Shown here piece by piece: positions 1 to 9,200 of a stretch of DNA of 64,000 nucleotides. The notes under the pieces were generated by a model, which did no database searches, was not told the origin of the DNA, and saw only the letters and a program-made list of their open reading frames with translations. The first letter of the stretch is position 1; every line of letters begins with the position of its first letter. The position numbers and the translations under genes were made by a program. The stretch is from Limisphaerales bacterium (GTDB taxonomy: Bacteria; Verrucomicrobiota; Verrucomicrobiia; Limisphaerales; UBA1100). The stretch lies in the NCBI GenBank assembly GCA_014382585.1, contig JACNJL010000036.1, forward strand, positions 1-64,000, given 5' to 3'.

Positions 1-2
1 AT

Positions 3-668
3 GCACGCGCGGCAATGATGCAGCTCATCGGCATGTTCGCTAACTATGTTTCGCACCAAGTCATCCTCGTCAAGCGGTTGCCCGATGGCTTGTTAGTGGA
101 CAACCGCGCTACCGAAGGCGGCTTGATGGCCGGTGGCGGAGGAGGTGCCGGCACCGTGGCCACGTTGGGCATTCTCTCCAGCATGCTGCTCCCCGCGTTG
201 GCCAAGGCTAAGGCTAAGGCCAATGCCATCAAGAGTGTGAATAATACTAAGTCTCTGGGCAGGGCGCTCATATGGACCGCAGAGGTTAATGATGGAAAAC
301 TTCCTGTAGCCAATCGCTGGTGCGACGCCATTATGCCGGAGGCACAGACGCGCAAGATTTTCATCTCGCCTCAGGATCCGTTGGCCAATGCGCACATGGA
401 AAGAAATAAGGCATTCAGCTCCTACGCGATGAATGCCGCTGTGGCGGGCAAAAACTTGGATGAATTGTCGCCTGATACGGTGATGGTTTTCGAGTGCCCG
501 TTGGGCTGGAACGGCTCGGGCGGCTTGGTGGACATTCAGCGTGCCCGCGCCCGTCCGGGCAATTATGGCAGTTTGTCGACCATCGCCGTGACGATGGCTG
601 ACGGCTCCAGCCGTCAGGCGCGCTTCGTGGAATTGGGCCGGTTTAACTGGACCGGCCAACGGCGCTAG
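3..668 (+). CDS. Pseudopilin-like C-terminal fragment, 5' end outside window
   Basis: The reading frame is open from the left window edge, so the gene is probably cut; internal ATGs at 15 and 18 exist but need not be real starts. The visible part has a hydrophobic stretch followed by an Ala/Lys-rich helix (ALAKAKAKANAIKSVNNTKS), then a domain ending MADGSSRQ...FNWT. This matches the C-terminus of the next gene (shared LGWNG.GG and ADG motifs), so the two are tandem paralogs. The layout resembles the pseudopilin-like DUF1559-type proteins common in Planctomycetes and Verrucomicrobia. Function is unknown. A strong terminator follows directly. Confidence 0.6.
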   Translation, partial: ARAAMMQLIGMFANYVSHQVILVKRLPDGLLVDNRATEGGLMAGGGGGAGTVATLGILSSMLLPALAKAKAKANAIKSVNNTKSLGRALIWTAEVNDGKLPVANRWCDAIMPEAQTRKIFISPQDPLANAHMERNKAFSSYAMNAAVAGKNLDELSPDTVMVFECPLGWNGSGGLVDIQRARARPGNYGSLSTIAVTMADGSSRQARFVELGRFNWTGQRR

Positions 669-685
669 TTTTTTGTTCCCACACC

Positions 686-717
686 GCCAGCGGGATTTTT
701 TCCCGCTGGCTTTTTTT
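686..717 (+). terminator. Rho-independent terminator
   Basis: A perfect 10-bp stem (GCCAGCGGGA at 686-695 and its complement at 701-710) with a 5-T loop is followed by seven T residues. It lies 17 bases after the stop of the first gene and separates it from the downstream GYF_2 gene. Confidence 0.9.
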
Positions 718-749
718 GTGTCCTTTTGTCAGAGTGATCACCTCCACCG

Positions 750-2927
750 ATGGAAATTTATGTCAAACGTGATGACGGGCAGTTTGGGCCATTTTCGCCC
801 GAGCAAATTGAGGAATGCCTTGCGAGCGGGGCGTTGATCGAGACAGACATCGCTTGGCACGCAGCCTTGCCGGATTGGGTGCCGGTGACGGAAATTCTGG
901 GCACGTTGGATGGCGGTGACGCATCGGTTCCATCAAAGAAGGACGCACCCGCCAAAGCATCACCCGCTAAAACGTCACCTGTCAAAAAGGGTGGAAGTAA
1001 AAAATTACTGGTTGCCGGCGTGGCAGCAGTCGTGGTGCTGGGTGCGGCGGCGGCGGTATTGATTCCTAAATTTCTTGGCGATCAAGAGGGGAACCCCCCT
1101 TCGGAGAATCAGCCGGGAAAGATTGCCGGTACTCCTAAAACCAACGCGCCGTCAGTGGGCGTTCCTGATCGGGTTGGAAACACAAATTCGCTCTCCGTGC
1201 CGCTCGCGCCCAACGGACCTTCGAGCACTTCCTTTGAAGCGGTCACCCAACACCTCGATACCGGCGGCAGTTTTTATTTTTACCTCAGCACCGATGAAGC
1301 GCAGGGCTGGGTACGGACGGGTTTTGATGAAGGCGGAAAATTGCTGGAGCAGTTTGGCCCGATGCTCGGCGAGGACGGCGCGGGGCAGGCGGCAACGGGA
1401 TTGGCTGCCGCCAAGGCATTGTACACGGGCATCGGATTGGACGCCATTGACGGCATCGGCGCAAGCACGCGCAGCCTCGGCGGCGGTCTCAAGCGAAACG
1501 TGGCCATGCTCCATCGCGATCCCGCCAAGGGCGAGGGCATTTTGTGGAAAGCCCTCGGCGCCGCGTCGCACGATTTGGACGGACTGAATCTGATGCCCGC
1601 AGATACCGTGTACGCCTATCACGGCGATCTTGATGTGGCAGCCATACTCGCTTGGGCGAAAACGATGGTAGCCACCCATCTGCCCGTTGAGGTTACGGAG
1701 CAATTCGATGCGATACTCGCCCATCCTCCGGCACAACAAGCCCTCGGCACATACGACGGCGAAGTGGGGGTGTATTTCACGTTGGACTCAGAGAAGATGT
1801 TGAAACTGCCCAATCGAGTTGTCGGCGCCACATTGCCCGGCGATGCGCCTGCAATTCCCGGCGGCGTGCCCGCCGTGCCTGGCGAAGGTGGAAAGGAACT
1901 CGAAATCCCCGAACCGGGATTGGTGCTCACTCTTAAAGTGAACAACGGTGATTTGATCGCTATGCTCCAGGGCATTACCGAATCGATGGGAATGCCTTTG
2001 GTGGAGGTTGATCTCGGTGGAGTGAAAGCATTTCAATTTCCCCAACCCATGCCGTTGCCAGCGCCGGGGATGATCGTGCAGCCGGTGGCATTTCAATCGG
2101 GCGGCTACTTGGTGCTGGCAAGCAGCCCCGCACTGGCGGCCAAAGTGATCGCCGCCCAAGCCAATCCGGATGCCGGCCTGCGCGGGACAGCTGAGTTCAA
2201 AAAACTTACCAAAGGTATGGAGTTAAAAGGTAACCAGTTCACCTTCATGAGCAGTCGCGTCAAAGGATTGTACAGCGGCATGATTAAACAGGCTCTGGCG
2301 GCCGAGGCTGCAATGTTGCCGGAGTCCGTGAAAAATCTGGCGGTGCGCTTAATGACCCTTGGCATGAGCGGGCAAGTATCCATCCTGAAAATATTACCCG
2401 AAGGATTCCTCATTCATTCGCACACCGAAGGCATGGGGTACGATTCGGCAGTGCTCGGGGTGGGCGCCGTGGTGCCCGTCGCCGTGGTGGCGGCATTGGT
2501 ACTGCCAGCGATTCAGAATGGCCGTTCCCAGGCGCGGGAAATTCATAGTATGAACAACCTCAAACAACTCGGCGTTGCGATTCACGCTTTCCATGCCGAC
2601 CACGATCAACTGCCCGACGCCGCCAAGTGGAGCGATGCCCTGTTGCCAATCGTGGGCAATGAAAGAGCGGTGTTCAATTCGCCCGCCGATCCCGGTGCTG
2701 AAGGGAGTTCGTATGCATTCAACAAAAACCTCAGCGGCATCAAGCTCGAGACCCTTCGCGAGGCTGCGCGCACCGTGGTGTTTTTCGAAAGCGACCTTGG
2801 CTGGAACGGTGCCGGTGGCATCGAAGACGTGTTTACTCTAAATGATAATTACCTCATCGGCTTCGCCGACGGCCATGTGGAACGGGTGTCGTTTGATGCT
2901 CTCGAAAAATTAAACTGGACCCCATGA
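750..2927 (+). CDS. GYF_2 (DUF4339) domain membrane protein with pseudopilin-like C-terminus
   Basis: The 725-residue protein begins with a GYF_2-type domain (residues ~1-50, with GQFGPFSPEQI and the W...PDW pattern), then a Ser/Lys/Pro linker and a transmembrane helix around residues 90-110. A long extracytoplasmic region follows, then a second hydrophobic helix (~565-590) with an NxLKQLG-like helix and a terminal domain ending GFADGHVERV. GYF_2 domains are thought to mediate protein binding; the C-terminus resembles DUF1559/pseudopilin proteins. The stop codon overlaps the next sulfatase start by ATGA, so the two are probably co-translated. The physiological role is unknown. Confidence 0.7.
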   Translation: MEIYVKRDDGQFGPFSPEQIEECLASGALIETDIAWHAALPDWVPVTEILGTLDGGDASVPSKKDAPAKASPAKTSPVKKGGSKKLLVAGVAAVVVLGAAAAVLIPKFLGDQEGNPPSENQPGKIAGTPKTNAPSVGVPDRVGNTNSLSVPLAPNGPSSTSFEAVTQHLDTGGSFYFYLSTDEAQGWVRTGFDEGGKLLEQFGPMLGEDGAGQAATGLAAAKALYTGIGLDAIDGIGASTRSLGGGLKRNVAMLHRDPAKGEGILWKALGAASHDLDGLNLMPADTVYAYHGDLDVAAILAWAKTMVATHLPVEVTEQFDAILAHPPAQQALGTYDGEVGVYFTLDSEKMLKLPNRVVGATLPGDAPAIPGGVPAVPGEGGKELEIPEPGLVLTLKVNNGDLIAMLQGITESMGMPLVEVDLGGVKAFQFPQPMPLPAPGMIVQPVAFQSGGYLVLASSPALAAKVIAAQANPDAGLRGTAEFKKLTKGMELKGNQFTFMSSRVKGLYSGMIKQALAAEAAMLPESVKNLAVRLMTLGMSGQVSILKILPEGFLIHSHTEGMGYDSAVLGVGAVVPVAVVAALVLPAIQNGRSQAREIHSMNNLKQLGVAIHAFHADHDQLPDAAKWSDALLPIVGNERAVFNSPADPGAEGSSYAFNKNLSGIKLETLREAARTVVFFESDLGWNGAGGIEDVFTLNDNYLIGFADGHVERVSFDALEKLNWTP

Positions 2928-4339
2928 TTCGAAGCGCTCTGATCGCGTTTATGTGTGTCGTGCCATTCTTGGTCACAGCGGCAACCCCCAACATTATTCT
3001 CGTCATGTGCGACGACCTCGGCTGGGGTGATGTGGGGTTTAACGGAAACAAAATAATCCAAACGCCGCACCTCGATGCGATGGCGAAAAACAGCCTACGT
3101 TTCGAGCGGTTTTATGCGGCGGCACCCGTGTGCAGTCCCACGCGCGGCAGTTGCCTCACCGGACGCCATCCCTTCCGGTACGGTATTTATTTTGCCAATA
3201 CCGGCCACATGAAAACGGAAGAGCTGACTTTGGCCGAGTTGCTGCAAAAACATCATTACGCCACCGGCCACTTTGGTAAATGGCATCTCGGCACGCTTAC
3301 CCAAATCGAAAAGGACGCCAACCGCGGCGGCCCGCGCGGCGCGAAAAATTTTTCGCCGCCACAGGTCAACGGGTTTGATGTGTGTTTTTCCACTGAATCC
3401 AAAGTGCCCACGTGGGATCCGATGCTCCGCCCCGAAACCAGCAATAGCCGCACGTGGTGGGATCCGGCCAAACACAACGTACCGTACGGCACCGCGTATT
3501 GGAACGAGAAGGGCGTGCGCATCACAGAGAATCTGCGCGGTGACGACTCACGCGTGATCATGGATCGCGCCGTTCCGTTCATCCGCGCAGCGGCAAAAAA
3601 AGAGCAACCTTTTTTCACCATCGTGTGGTTTCACGCGCCGCATCTTCCTGTGGTTGCCGGACCGGAACACACCAAGCTCTACGCCAAACACAAAAAATTC
3701 GAGCAACATTATTTTGGCTGCATCACCGCGATGGACGAACAAATCGGTCGGTTGCGAAAAGAACTTCGCACGCTCGGCATCGCCGATAACACACTCGTGG
3801 CCTTTTGCAGCGACAACGGCCCCGAAGGGCAGGCCGGCAAAAACCCCGGCAGTGCCGGTCACCTAAGCGGCCGCAAACGCTCGCTGCTCGAAGGCGGCAT
3901 TCGCGTGCCCGGCCTCATCGAATGGCCCGCCAAAATTAAACCCGGCAAAACCGATATCCCCGCCGTCACCAGCGATTATTTACCGACAATCTTGGAAATC
4001 ATAAGCGCGAAGCGCGCCGATAAACGCCCGCTCGATGGAATAAGTTTGCTGCCACTCTTCGAGGGCAAAATGAACGAACGCAGCCAGCCCATTGGATTCC
4101 AATCTGGAAACCAAGCGGCGCTCATCAGCGATCGCTACAAAATATACAGGAACGGCGACCGGAAAAAAGAATCGGGTAATGCTTCGAAAATAAAATTATT
4201 TGATCTCAAAAGAGATCCATCAGAGAAAAACGACATAGCCCATCAACACCCGGACCTCATCAAAAAAATGATCGCGACTCTCGAGCAATGGCGCAAATCC
4301 TGCCGCCACAGCGACGTCGGCGGGGATTACAAAAATTGA
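2924..4339 (+). CDS. Exported Cys-type sulfatase
   Basis: A 471-residue type I sulfatase. It has an N-terminal signal peptide (to about residue 20), the metal-binding DD near residues 30-31, and the formylglycine motif CSPTR with Cys70, followed by LTGRH. GKWHLG and FCSDNGPEG motifs complete the family signature. The Cys would need conversion to formylglycine by FGE or an anaerobic maturase, neither of which is in the window. It probably removes sulfate esters from a polysaccharide or glycan outside the cytoplasm; the exact substrate cannot be read from sequence. It overlaps the upstream GYF_2 gene by four bases. Confidence 0.93.
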   Translation: MIRSALIAFMCVVPFLVTAATPNIILVMCDDLGWGDVGFNGNKIIQTPHLDAMAKNSLRFERFYAAAPVCSPTRGSCLTGRHPFRYGIYFANTGHMKTEELTLAELLQKHHYATGHFGKWHLGTLTQIEKDANRGGPRGAKNFSPPQVNGFDVCFSTESKVPTWDPMLRPETSNSRTWWDPAKHNVPYGTAYWNEKGVRITENLRGDDSRVIMDRAVPFIRAAAKKEQPFFTIVWFHAPHLPVVAGPEHTKLYAKHKKFEQHYFGCITAMDEQIGRLRKELRTLGIADNTLVAFCSDNGPEGQAGKNPGSAGHLSGRKRSLLEGGIRVPGLIEWPAKIKPGKTDIPAVTSDYLPTILEIISAKRADKRPLDGISLLPLFEGKMNERSQPIGFQSGNQAALISDRYKIYRNGDRKKESGNASKIKLFDLKRDPSEKNDIAHQHPDLIKKMIATLEQWRKSCRHSDVGGDYKN

Positions 4340-4367
4340 GCTGGAGAAATTGAACACAGATACTCAC

Positions 4368-4408
4368 GATGTGCAGGATAACACCCCATCCTGTATATCC
4401 TGCACATC
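4368..4408. repeat. 13-bp perfect inverted repeat between convergent genes (repeat family B)
   Basis: GATGTGCAGGATA (4368-4380) is perfectly complemented at 4396-4408 across a 15-base loop. It sits between a plus-strand sulfatase and a minus-strand flavoprotein gene, so it may act as a bidirectional terminator. The flanking text (TTGAGCTG...ATTGAACACAGA...CACGAT...TTAAAAT) recurs in degenerate form at about 26993-27072. Confidence 0.65.
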
Positions 4409-4416
4409 AGTTAAAA

Positions 4417-5595
4417 TCAAACCGCTTCCCCGGCCGCGTGGCCGCTGGCCCAGGCCCATTGGAAGTTGTAGCCGCCGAGCCAGCCGGTGACGTCCACCAC
4501 TTCGCCGATGAAATACAGCCCCGGTACCGAGCGACATTCCATTGTTTTGGAGGACAACGTATCGGTGTCCACGCCGCCCACGGTGACTTCCGCTTTGGCG
4601 TAGCCTTCGGTTTTGGAGGCCAACAATTTCCATTCGCACAAATGTTGCACGAGTCGCTGGCGGTCGGTTTGTTTCATTTGGGCCATTGGTTTGTACGGCG
4701 AAAATTGTTTTGCAAATTCATATGCGAAGCGTTTGGGAAACCATTGTTCCAGCCAGCGATCGGGCGTTTGGCGAAAATGCCGCGCGGCTTCCATTAGCGA
4801 TCCGGTGTTTTCATCCGGCAATAAATTCAGCGTGAATGATTCCCCATCCGCGCAGTAATTGGACACCTGCAAAATCGCCGGGCCACTCAGGCCGCGATGG
4901 GTGAAGAGCAGGTTTTCGCGAAAGGACTGCCCGCCCGCGGTGGCAATGCAGTCAGCCGAAATGCCGGTGAGTTTGATGAATGGCCATGGCGCGCCATCTT
5001 CGAGCCGCGGAATGATGGGCACCAAACCCGGGCGCGGATCAATGATGGGCACGTTGAATTGCTCCGCAACTCGATACCCGAAATCCGTGGCGCCCAACGC
5101 GGGAAACGAAAGTGCGCCAGTGGCGATCACCAGCGATTTGCATTCAACATCGCCCTGTGAAGTTTGCAGCCGGAATCCGTTGTTCGCTTCGAGCGAATCC
5201 ACCTCGCAACCCGAGAAAATTTTAACGCCCGCATCGCGACATTCGTGATTGAGCAATCCCACAATTTCCTTTGATGAGAATTTGCAAAAAAGTTGGCCCA
5301 ACGTTTTCTCGTAAAACTCAATACCGTGTTTGCGAACTAACTTAATAAATTCACTCGATGGATAACGCGACAGCGCCGAGCGACAAAAATTCGGGTTATT
5401 GGAAATATAATTATCCGGCCCCGCATCGAGGTTGGTAAAGTTGCAACGGCCTCCGCCGGAGATCAGAATTTTTTTACCAATCCGTGCGTTATGTTCCAAC
5501 ACCGCCACCGAGCGCCCGCGGTGCCCGGCGGTCATCGCGCACAACAGCCCCGCGCCTCCCGCGCCAATGATGATGGCATCGAATCGTTGGTTCAT
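4417..5595 (-). CDS. BaiN/YhiN (HI0933) family FAD-dependent oxidoreductase
   Basis: A 392-residue flavoprotein with an N-terminal Rossmann dinucleotide-binding motif (IIIGAGGAGLLCA), a Glu-like segment at the end of beta-2 (VLEHN), and the family hallmark ISGGGRCNFTN around residue 47. A C-terminal GEVVDVTGWLGGYNFQWA segment is typical of the HI0933/YhiN (aminoacetone oxidase-like) family. Length matches the family (about 390-400). No signal peptide, so cytoplasmic. The natural substrate of most members is uncertain; bile-acid BaiN enzymes belong here but nothing suggests that role in this setting. It converges on the upstream sulfatase gene. Confidence 0.88.
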   Translation of the reverse strand: MNQRFDAIIIGAGGAGLLCAMTAGHRGRSVAVLEHNARIGKKILISGGGRCNFTNLDAGPDNYISNNPNFCRSALSRYPSSEFIKLVRKHGIEFYEKTLGQLFCKFSSKEIVGLLNHECRDAGVKIFSGCEVDSLEANNGFRLQTSQGDVECKSLVIATGALSFPALGATDFGYRVAEQFNVPIIDPRPGLVPIIPRLEDGAPWPFIKLTGISADCIATAGGQSFRENLLFTHRGLSGPAILQVSNYCADGESFTLNLLPDENTGSLMEAARHFRQTPDRWLEQWFPKRFAYEFAKQFSPYKPMAQMKQTDRQRLVQHLCEWKLLASKTEGYAKAEVTVGGVDTDTLSSKTMECRSVPGLYFIGEVVDVTGWLGGYNFQWAWASGHAAGEAV

Positions 5596-5732
5596 TTTAA
5601 ATCAAGTGGACTCACAATCACGGAATCAGTCATACGCCGTCACCTTTTCGGCGCATGGAGAAAGCGTCAAGCGCGGAGGATGAAATTTTAGCCTTTTGAC
5701 CGCGCCTCCAGCCCACTAAATTTGGGCCGCTT

Positions 5733-7145
5733 ATGAAAAGTTTTTTCTTCACATTCATCGCGTGGATGGCTTTGGGCACAATTGCTTTCGCTGCCAAGCC
5801 ACCCAACATTGTCTTTTATTTCATCGATGACCTCGGCTGGACGGATGTGTCGTTTATGGGGTCGAAATATTATGAGACGCCGCACGTGGATCGGTTGGCG
5901 CGGGAGGGGATGAAGTTTATGAGTGCGTATTCCAATGCACCTAATTGCGCTCCGAGCCGCGCGTGCCTGATGAGCGGCCAGTACGGCCCGCGGCACGGGG
6001 TTTACACGGTGGCCAATTCCGATCGCGGCAAGGCAGAGTTTCGCAAGTTGATCCCCATCAAAAACAAAACTGTGCTCGAGGATAAATTCGTAACTCTCGC
6101 CGAATCGTTGAAAGCTGCGGGCTATGTGACCGCCACGATGGGTAAATGGCATCTCGGCACGGATCCCACCACGCAGGGTTTCGATGTGAACATCGCCGGC
6201 AAACAATGGGGCAGCCCCAGCGGCGGCGGTTATCATAGTCCGTACCATTACCCGAACCTCGTTAATCGCGAAAAGGGCGAGTATCTCACCGACCGCCTTG
6301 GCGCGGAGGCGTGCAAATTCATCGAGGCCAATAAGGACATACCATTCTTTTTGTACCTCACGCATTATGCCGTTCACACGCCCATTCAGGCAAAGGCGGA
6401 ACTCACGGCGAAATACAAAAAAAAGAAACCCATCGGCGGCCACAACAATCCGGCATACGCGGCAATGGTTGAAAGTATGGACGACAGCATCGGCGCGGTG
6501 CAGGCAACGCTCAAGCGATTGAAGCTCGATGACAACACGATTGTGATTTTCTTTGCCGACAACGGCGGGCACGGCGGCGTGACGTCAAATGCTCCGCTGC
6601 GTGGTTCCAAAGGAATGCTTTACGAAGGCGGCATCCGCGAACCGCTCGCGGTGAAATGGCCGGGCGTCACCCAACCCGGCAGCACCTGCCACGTGCCGGT
6701 CATCGCCGTGGATTTTTATCCCACGCTGCTGGAAATCGCCGGAGCCAAGCGGCCAAAGAATTATCAACTCGATGGAGTCAGCCTAACGCCGTTGCTGCGT
6801 GATGCCTCCGGATCACTTGGGCGGGACGCGTTGCACTGGCATTTTCCGTGTTACCTTCAGGGCTACACTCCCCGCCACGGTCCGTTTCGTACCACACCTG
6901 CTGCGGCCATCCGTATGGGCGATTGGAAACTTATCGAGTTTTTTGAAGACGGCAAACTGGAGTTGTATAATTTGAAAAACGACCTCAGTGAAAAAACCGA
7001 TCTTGCCAAAGAGATGCCTGCGAAAATCAAAGAACTACACACCGCAATGTTGAAATGGCGCAAAGCCACAAACGCCCCTGTGCCCACGGAGAAAAATCCG
7101 TTATTTGATCCGCAGGCCGTTTCTAAAATTCACGGACGTAAATAA
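5733..7145 (+). CDS. Exported Cys-type sulfatase
   Basis: A 470-residue sulfatase with signal peptide (cleavage probably after AFA near residue 20), the DD metal ligands (YFIDDLGW), and the formylglycine motif CAPSR with Cys72, followed by LMSGQ. GKWHLG and FFADNGGHGG are also present. The C-terminus (DWKLIEFFEDGKLELYNL) is the standard sulfatase subdomain. It resembles the arylsulfatase A/GALNS-like groups abundant in marine PVC bacteria. The next gene, another sulfatase, starts about 40 bases downstream on the same strand, suggesting one transcript. The specific sulfated substrate is not inferable. Confidence 0.93.
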   Translation: MKSFFFTFIAWMALGTIAFAAKPPNIVFYFIDDLGWTDVSFMGSKYYETPHVDRLAREGMKFMSAYSNAPNCAPSRACLMSGQYGPRHGVYTVANSDRGKAEFRKLIPIKNKTVLEDKFVTLAESLKAAGYVTATMGKWHLGTDPTTQGFDVNIAGKQWGSPSGGGYHSPYHYPNLVNREKGEYLTDRLGAEACKFIEANKDIPFFLYLTHYAVHTPIQAKAELTAKYKKKKPIGGHNNPAYAAMVESMDDSIGAVQATLKRLKLDDNTIVIFFADNGGHGGVTSNAPLRGSKGMLYEGGIREPLAVKWPGVTQPGSTCHVPVIAVDFYPTLLEIAGAKRPKNYQLDGVSLTPLLRDASGSLGRDALHWHFPCYLQGYTPRHGPFRTTPAAAIRMGDWKLIEFFEDGKLELYNLKNDLSEKTDLAKEMPAKIKELHTAMLKWRKATNAPVPTEKNPLFDPQAVSKIHGRK

Positions 7146-7185
7146 GTTTGCTCGCCCGGGTGGATTGCGCGAGCATTGCGCATCC

Positions 7186-8655
7186 ATGAAACATTCTGTG
7201 ATTCACTTATTGGGCCGGCTGTTGTTGGCGATTCTATTGGCCGCGCCATTGCTTTCCCGCGCGGCGGGCAAGCCGAATGTGCTGTTCATCTTCGCCGATG
7301 ATATGTGCTACGAAGCGGTTGGCGCGATGGGGCTCACGGATATTGACACGCCCAATCTCGACCGGTTGATGAAGCGCGGCACCACGTTCACGCGCGCGTA
7401 TAATATGGGTTCGTGGAGCGGCGCGGTGTGTGTGGCCAGTCGGCATATGCTCATCACGGGTCGTTACATTTGGCGCGCGCAGGCGGCTTCCAATCTCTTC
7501 GCCGGCAAGGCAGATGCGGCGAAGCTTAAGGCGCGGCAAACGGAATTTGACGGTCTTTGGCCGCAAACAATGAAGCGGCAGGGTTACCAAACTTTTTTCA
7601 CGGGCAAATGGCACATCCGCGCCAAGGCCGATGATGCCTTTGAGGTGGCACGAAATATTCGACCCGGGATGCCGAACCAAACGCCCGCCGGTTACAATCG
7701 ACCCTTACCCGGCAAGCCCGATCCGTGGAGTCCGTTTGACAAAAAATTCGAGGGCTTTTGGAAAGGCGGAAAGCACTGGAGCGAGATTGTCGCCGATGAC
7801 GCCATTGATTACCTCGGCATTGCAAAGAAGGACAAGCGCCCATTTTTTATGTACATCGCCTTCAACGCGCCGCACGATCCGCGCCAGGCGCCGAAGGAGT
7901 ACATCGACAAGTATCCGCTCAAGCGCATCGAGTTGCCGAAAAATTTCCTGCCGCAGTATCCGTACAAAGATCAAATCGGCAACCCGCATAGCTTGCGCGA
8001 TGAACGCCTCGGACCGATGCCGCGCACGGAGCATTCGGTGAAAGTTCATCGCCAAGAATACTACGCTATCATCGAGCACCTCGACGCGCAAATCGGGCGC
8101 GTCCTCGACACGCTCGACAAAAGCGGCCAGGCCGACAACACCTACGTTTTCTTCAGCGCCGACCACGGGCTCGCCGTCGGTCATCACGGTTTGTTTGGTA
8201 AACAAAATTTGTACGAGCACAGCACCCGCGTGCCCTTCATCGCCGTCGGCCCGGGCATCAACGCGGGCACGAAAATTGATGCCCCCATCTATTTGCAGGA
8301 CGTCCATCCCACTTCGCTCGAAATCGCCGGCGCCAAGCCCGCCGATAAAGTGGAATTCCACAGCCTCCTCCCGATGCTCAAGGGCAAGTCAACGAAGCAC
8401 GCCTACAATGCCATCCACGGTGCTTATCTCGGTGTGCAACGCAGCGTGACGGTTGATGACTGGAAGCTCATCCTCTACCCCGCCGTCAACAAGGCCCGCC
8501 TTTACAACATCAAAGCTGACCCGCTGGAAATGAACGACCTTGCCCACGACGCCAAACAGGAAAAGCGTATCTCTCAACTCTTCGCGCGGATGCTGAAGCT
8601 CCAAAAAGAAATGGACGATAAGCTCGACCTAAAAAAATCGTTCCCGAAATTGTAG
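7186..8655 (+). CDS. Exported sulfatase with CxAxR active-site variant
   Basis: A 489-residue protein when started at the ATG at 7186, which gives a clean signal peptide (LLGRLLLAILLAAPLLSRA); the frame is open further upstream to 7105 but that extension is not signal-like. The metal pair is in FIFADDMCY. The formylglycine site reads CVASR (Cys82), the permitted CxAxR form rather than the common CxPxR. GKWHIR and SADHGLAVG follow, as in choline-sulfatase/iduronate-2-sulfatase-like enzymes. It sits between another sulfatase and a VOC gene four bases downstream. Confidence 0.9.
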   Translation: MKHSVIHLLGRLLLAILLAAPLLSRAAGKPNVLFIFADDMCYEAVGAMGLTDIDTPNLDRLMKRGTTFTRAYNMGSWSGAVCVASRHMLITGRYIWRAQAASNLFAGKADAAKLKARQTEFDGLWPQTMKRQGYQTFFTGKWHIRAKADDAFEVARNIRPGMPNQTPAGYNRPLPGKPDPWSPFDKKFEGFWKGGKHWSEIVADDAIDYLGIAKKDKRPFFMYIAFNAPHDPRQAPKEYIDKYPLKRIELPKNFLPQYPYKDQIGNPHSLRDERLGPMPRTEHSVKVHRQEYYAIIEHLDAQIGRVLDTLDKSGQADNTYVFFSADHGLAVGHHGLFGKQNLYEHSTRVPFIAVGPGINAGTKIDAPIYLQDVHPTSLEIAGAKPADKVEFHSLLPMLKGKSTKHAYNAIHGAYLGVQRSVTVDDWKLILYPAVNKARLYNIKADPLEMNDLAHDAKQEKRISQLFARMLKLQKEMDDKLDLKKSFPKL

Positions 8656-8659
8656 CGGC

Positions 8660-9118
8660 ATGTTTGAACCGCGCATCAGCATCATTACGCTGGGAGTCGC
8701 CGATATGGCGCGGGCCATCGCCTTCTACCGCGACGGCCTTGGCTTCTCCACCGACATCACCGAAGCCACCGCAGACTGGGCCATCTTCCGCACCGCCGGA
8801 ACGCGTTTCGCATTGTATCCGAAAAAATTGCTTGCGAAAGACATCGCCGCCGATCATCCACAAACCGGCACCGGCTTTGGCGGCATCACCCTCGCGCACA
8901 ATGTCCGCACCGAGGCAGAAGTTGCCGAGGTGCTCGCCTTTGCCAAATCGGCTGGCGGAAAAATATTGAAGCCCGCTCAAACAGCAGAGTGGGGCGGCCA
9001 TAGTGGTTACTTTGCTGATCCCGATGGATACCCGTGGGAAATCGCTTTTAATCCGAATAACATTTTTTCCGATGACGGCACAATTTGGGGCGGTTCTCTT
9101 GGCCCGATGCCTAAATGA
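8660..9118 (+). CDS. VOC (glyoxalase/bleomycin resistance) family protein
   Basis: A 152-residue cytoplasmic protein with the vicinal-oxygen-chelate fold signature: MFEPRISIITLGVADM at the first strand, a paired AIAFYRDGLGF segment, and a second module ending SGYFADPDGYPWEIAFNP, which supplies the usual C-terminal Glu metal ligand. Family members include glyoxalases, dioxygenases and antibiotic-binding proteins; this one has no feature that selects among them. It begins four bases after the sulfatase stop, so it is almost certainly in that operon. Confidence 0.85.
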   Translation: MFEPRISIITLGVADMARAIAFYRDGLGFSTDITEATADWAIFRTAGTRFALYPKKLLAKDIAADHPQTGTGFGGITLAHNVRTEAEVAEVLAFAKSAGGKILKPAQTAEWGGHSGYFADPDGYPWEIAFNPNNIFSDDGTIWGGSLGPMPK

Positions 9119-9200
9119 AATCAACTCTGAGAATGGCTCAACTGGAAATCCGGTGGCAAAGAAAAATAAACCAAACAAAAACAACAACCCAAAGAAAACA

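Noticed and set aside
4369-4797. Plus-strand reading frame opposite the flavoprotein gene
   Set aside because: It is a shadow of the well-supported FAD oxidoreductase on the minus strand and has no motif of its own.
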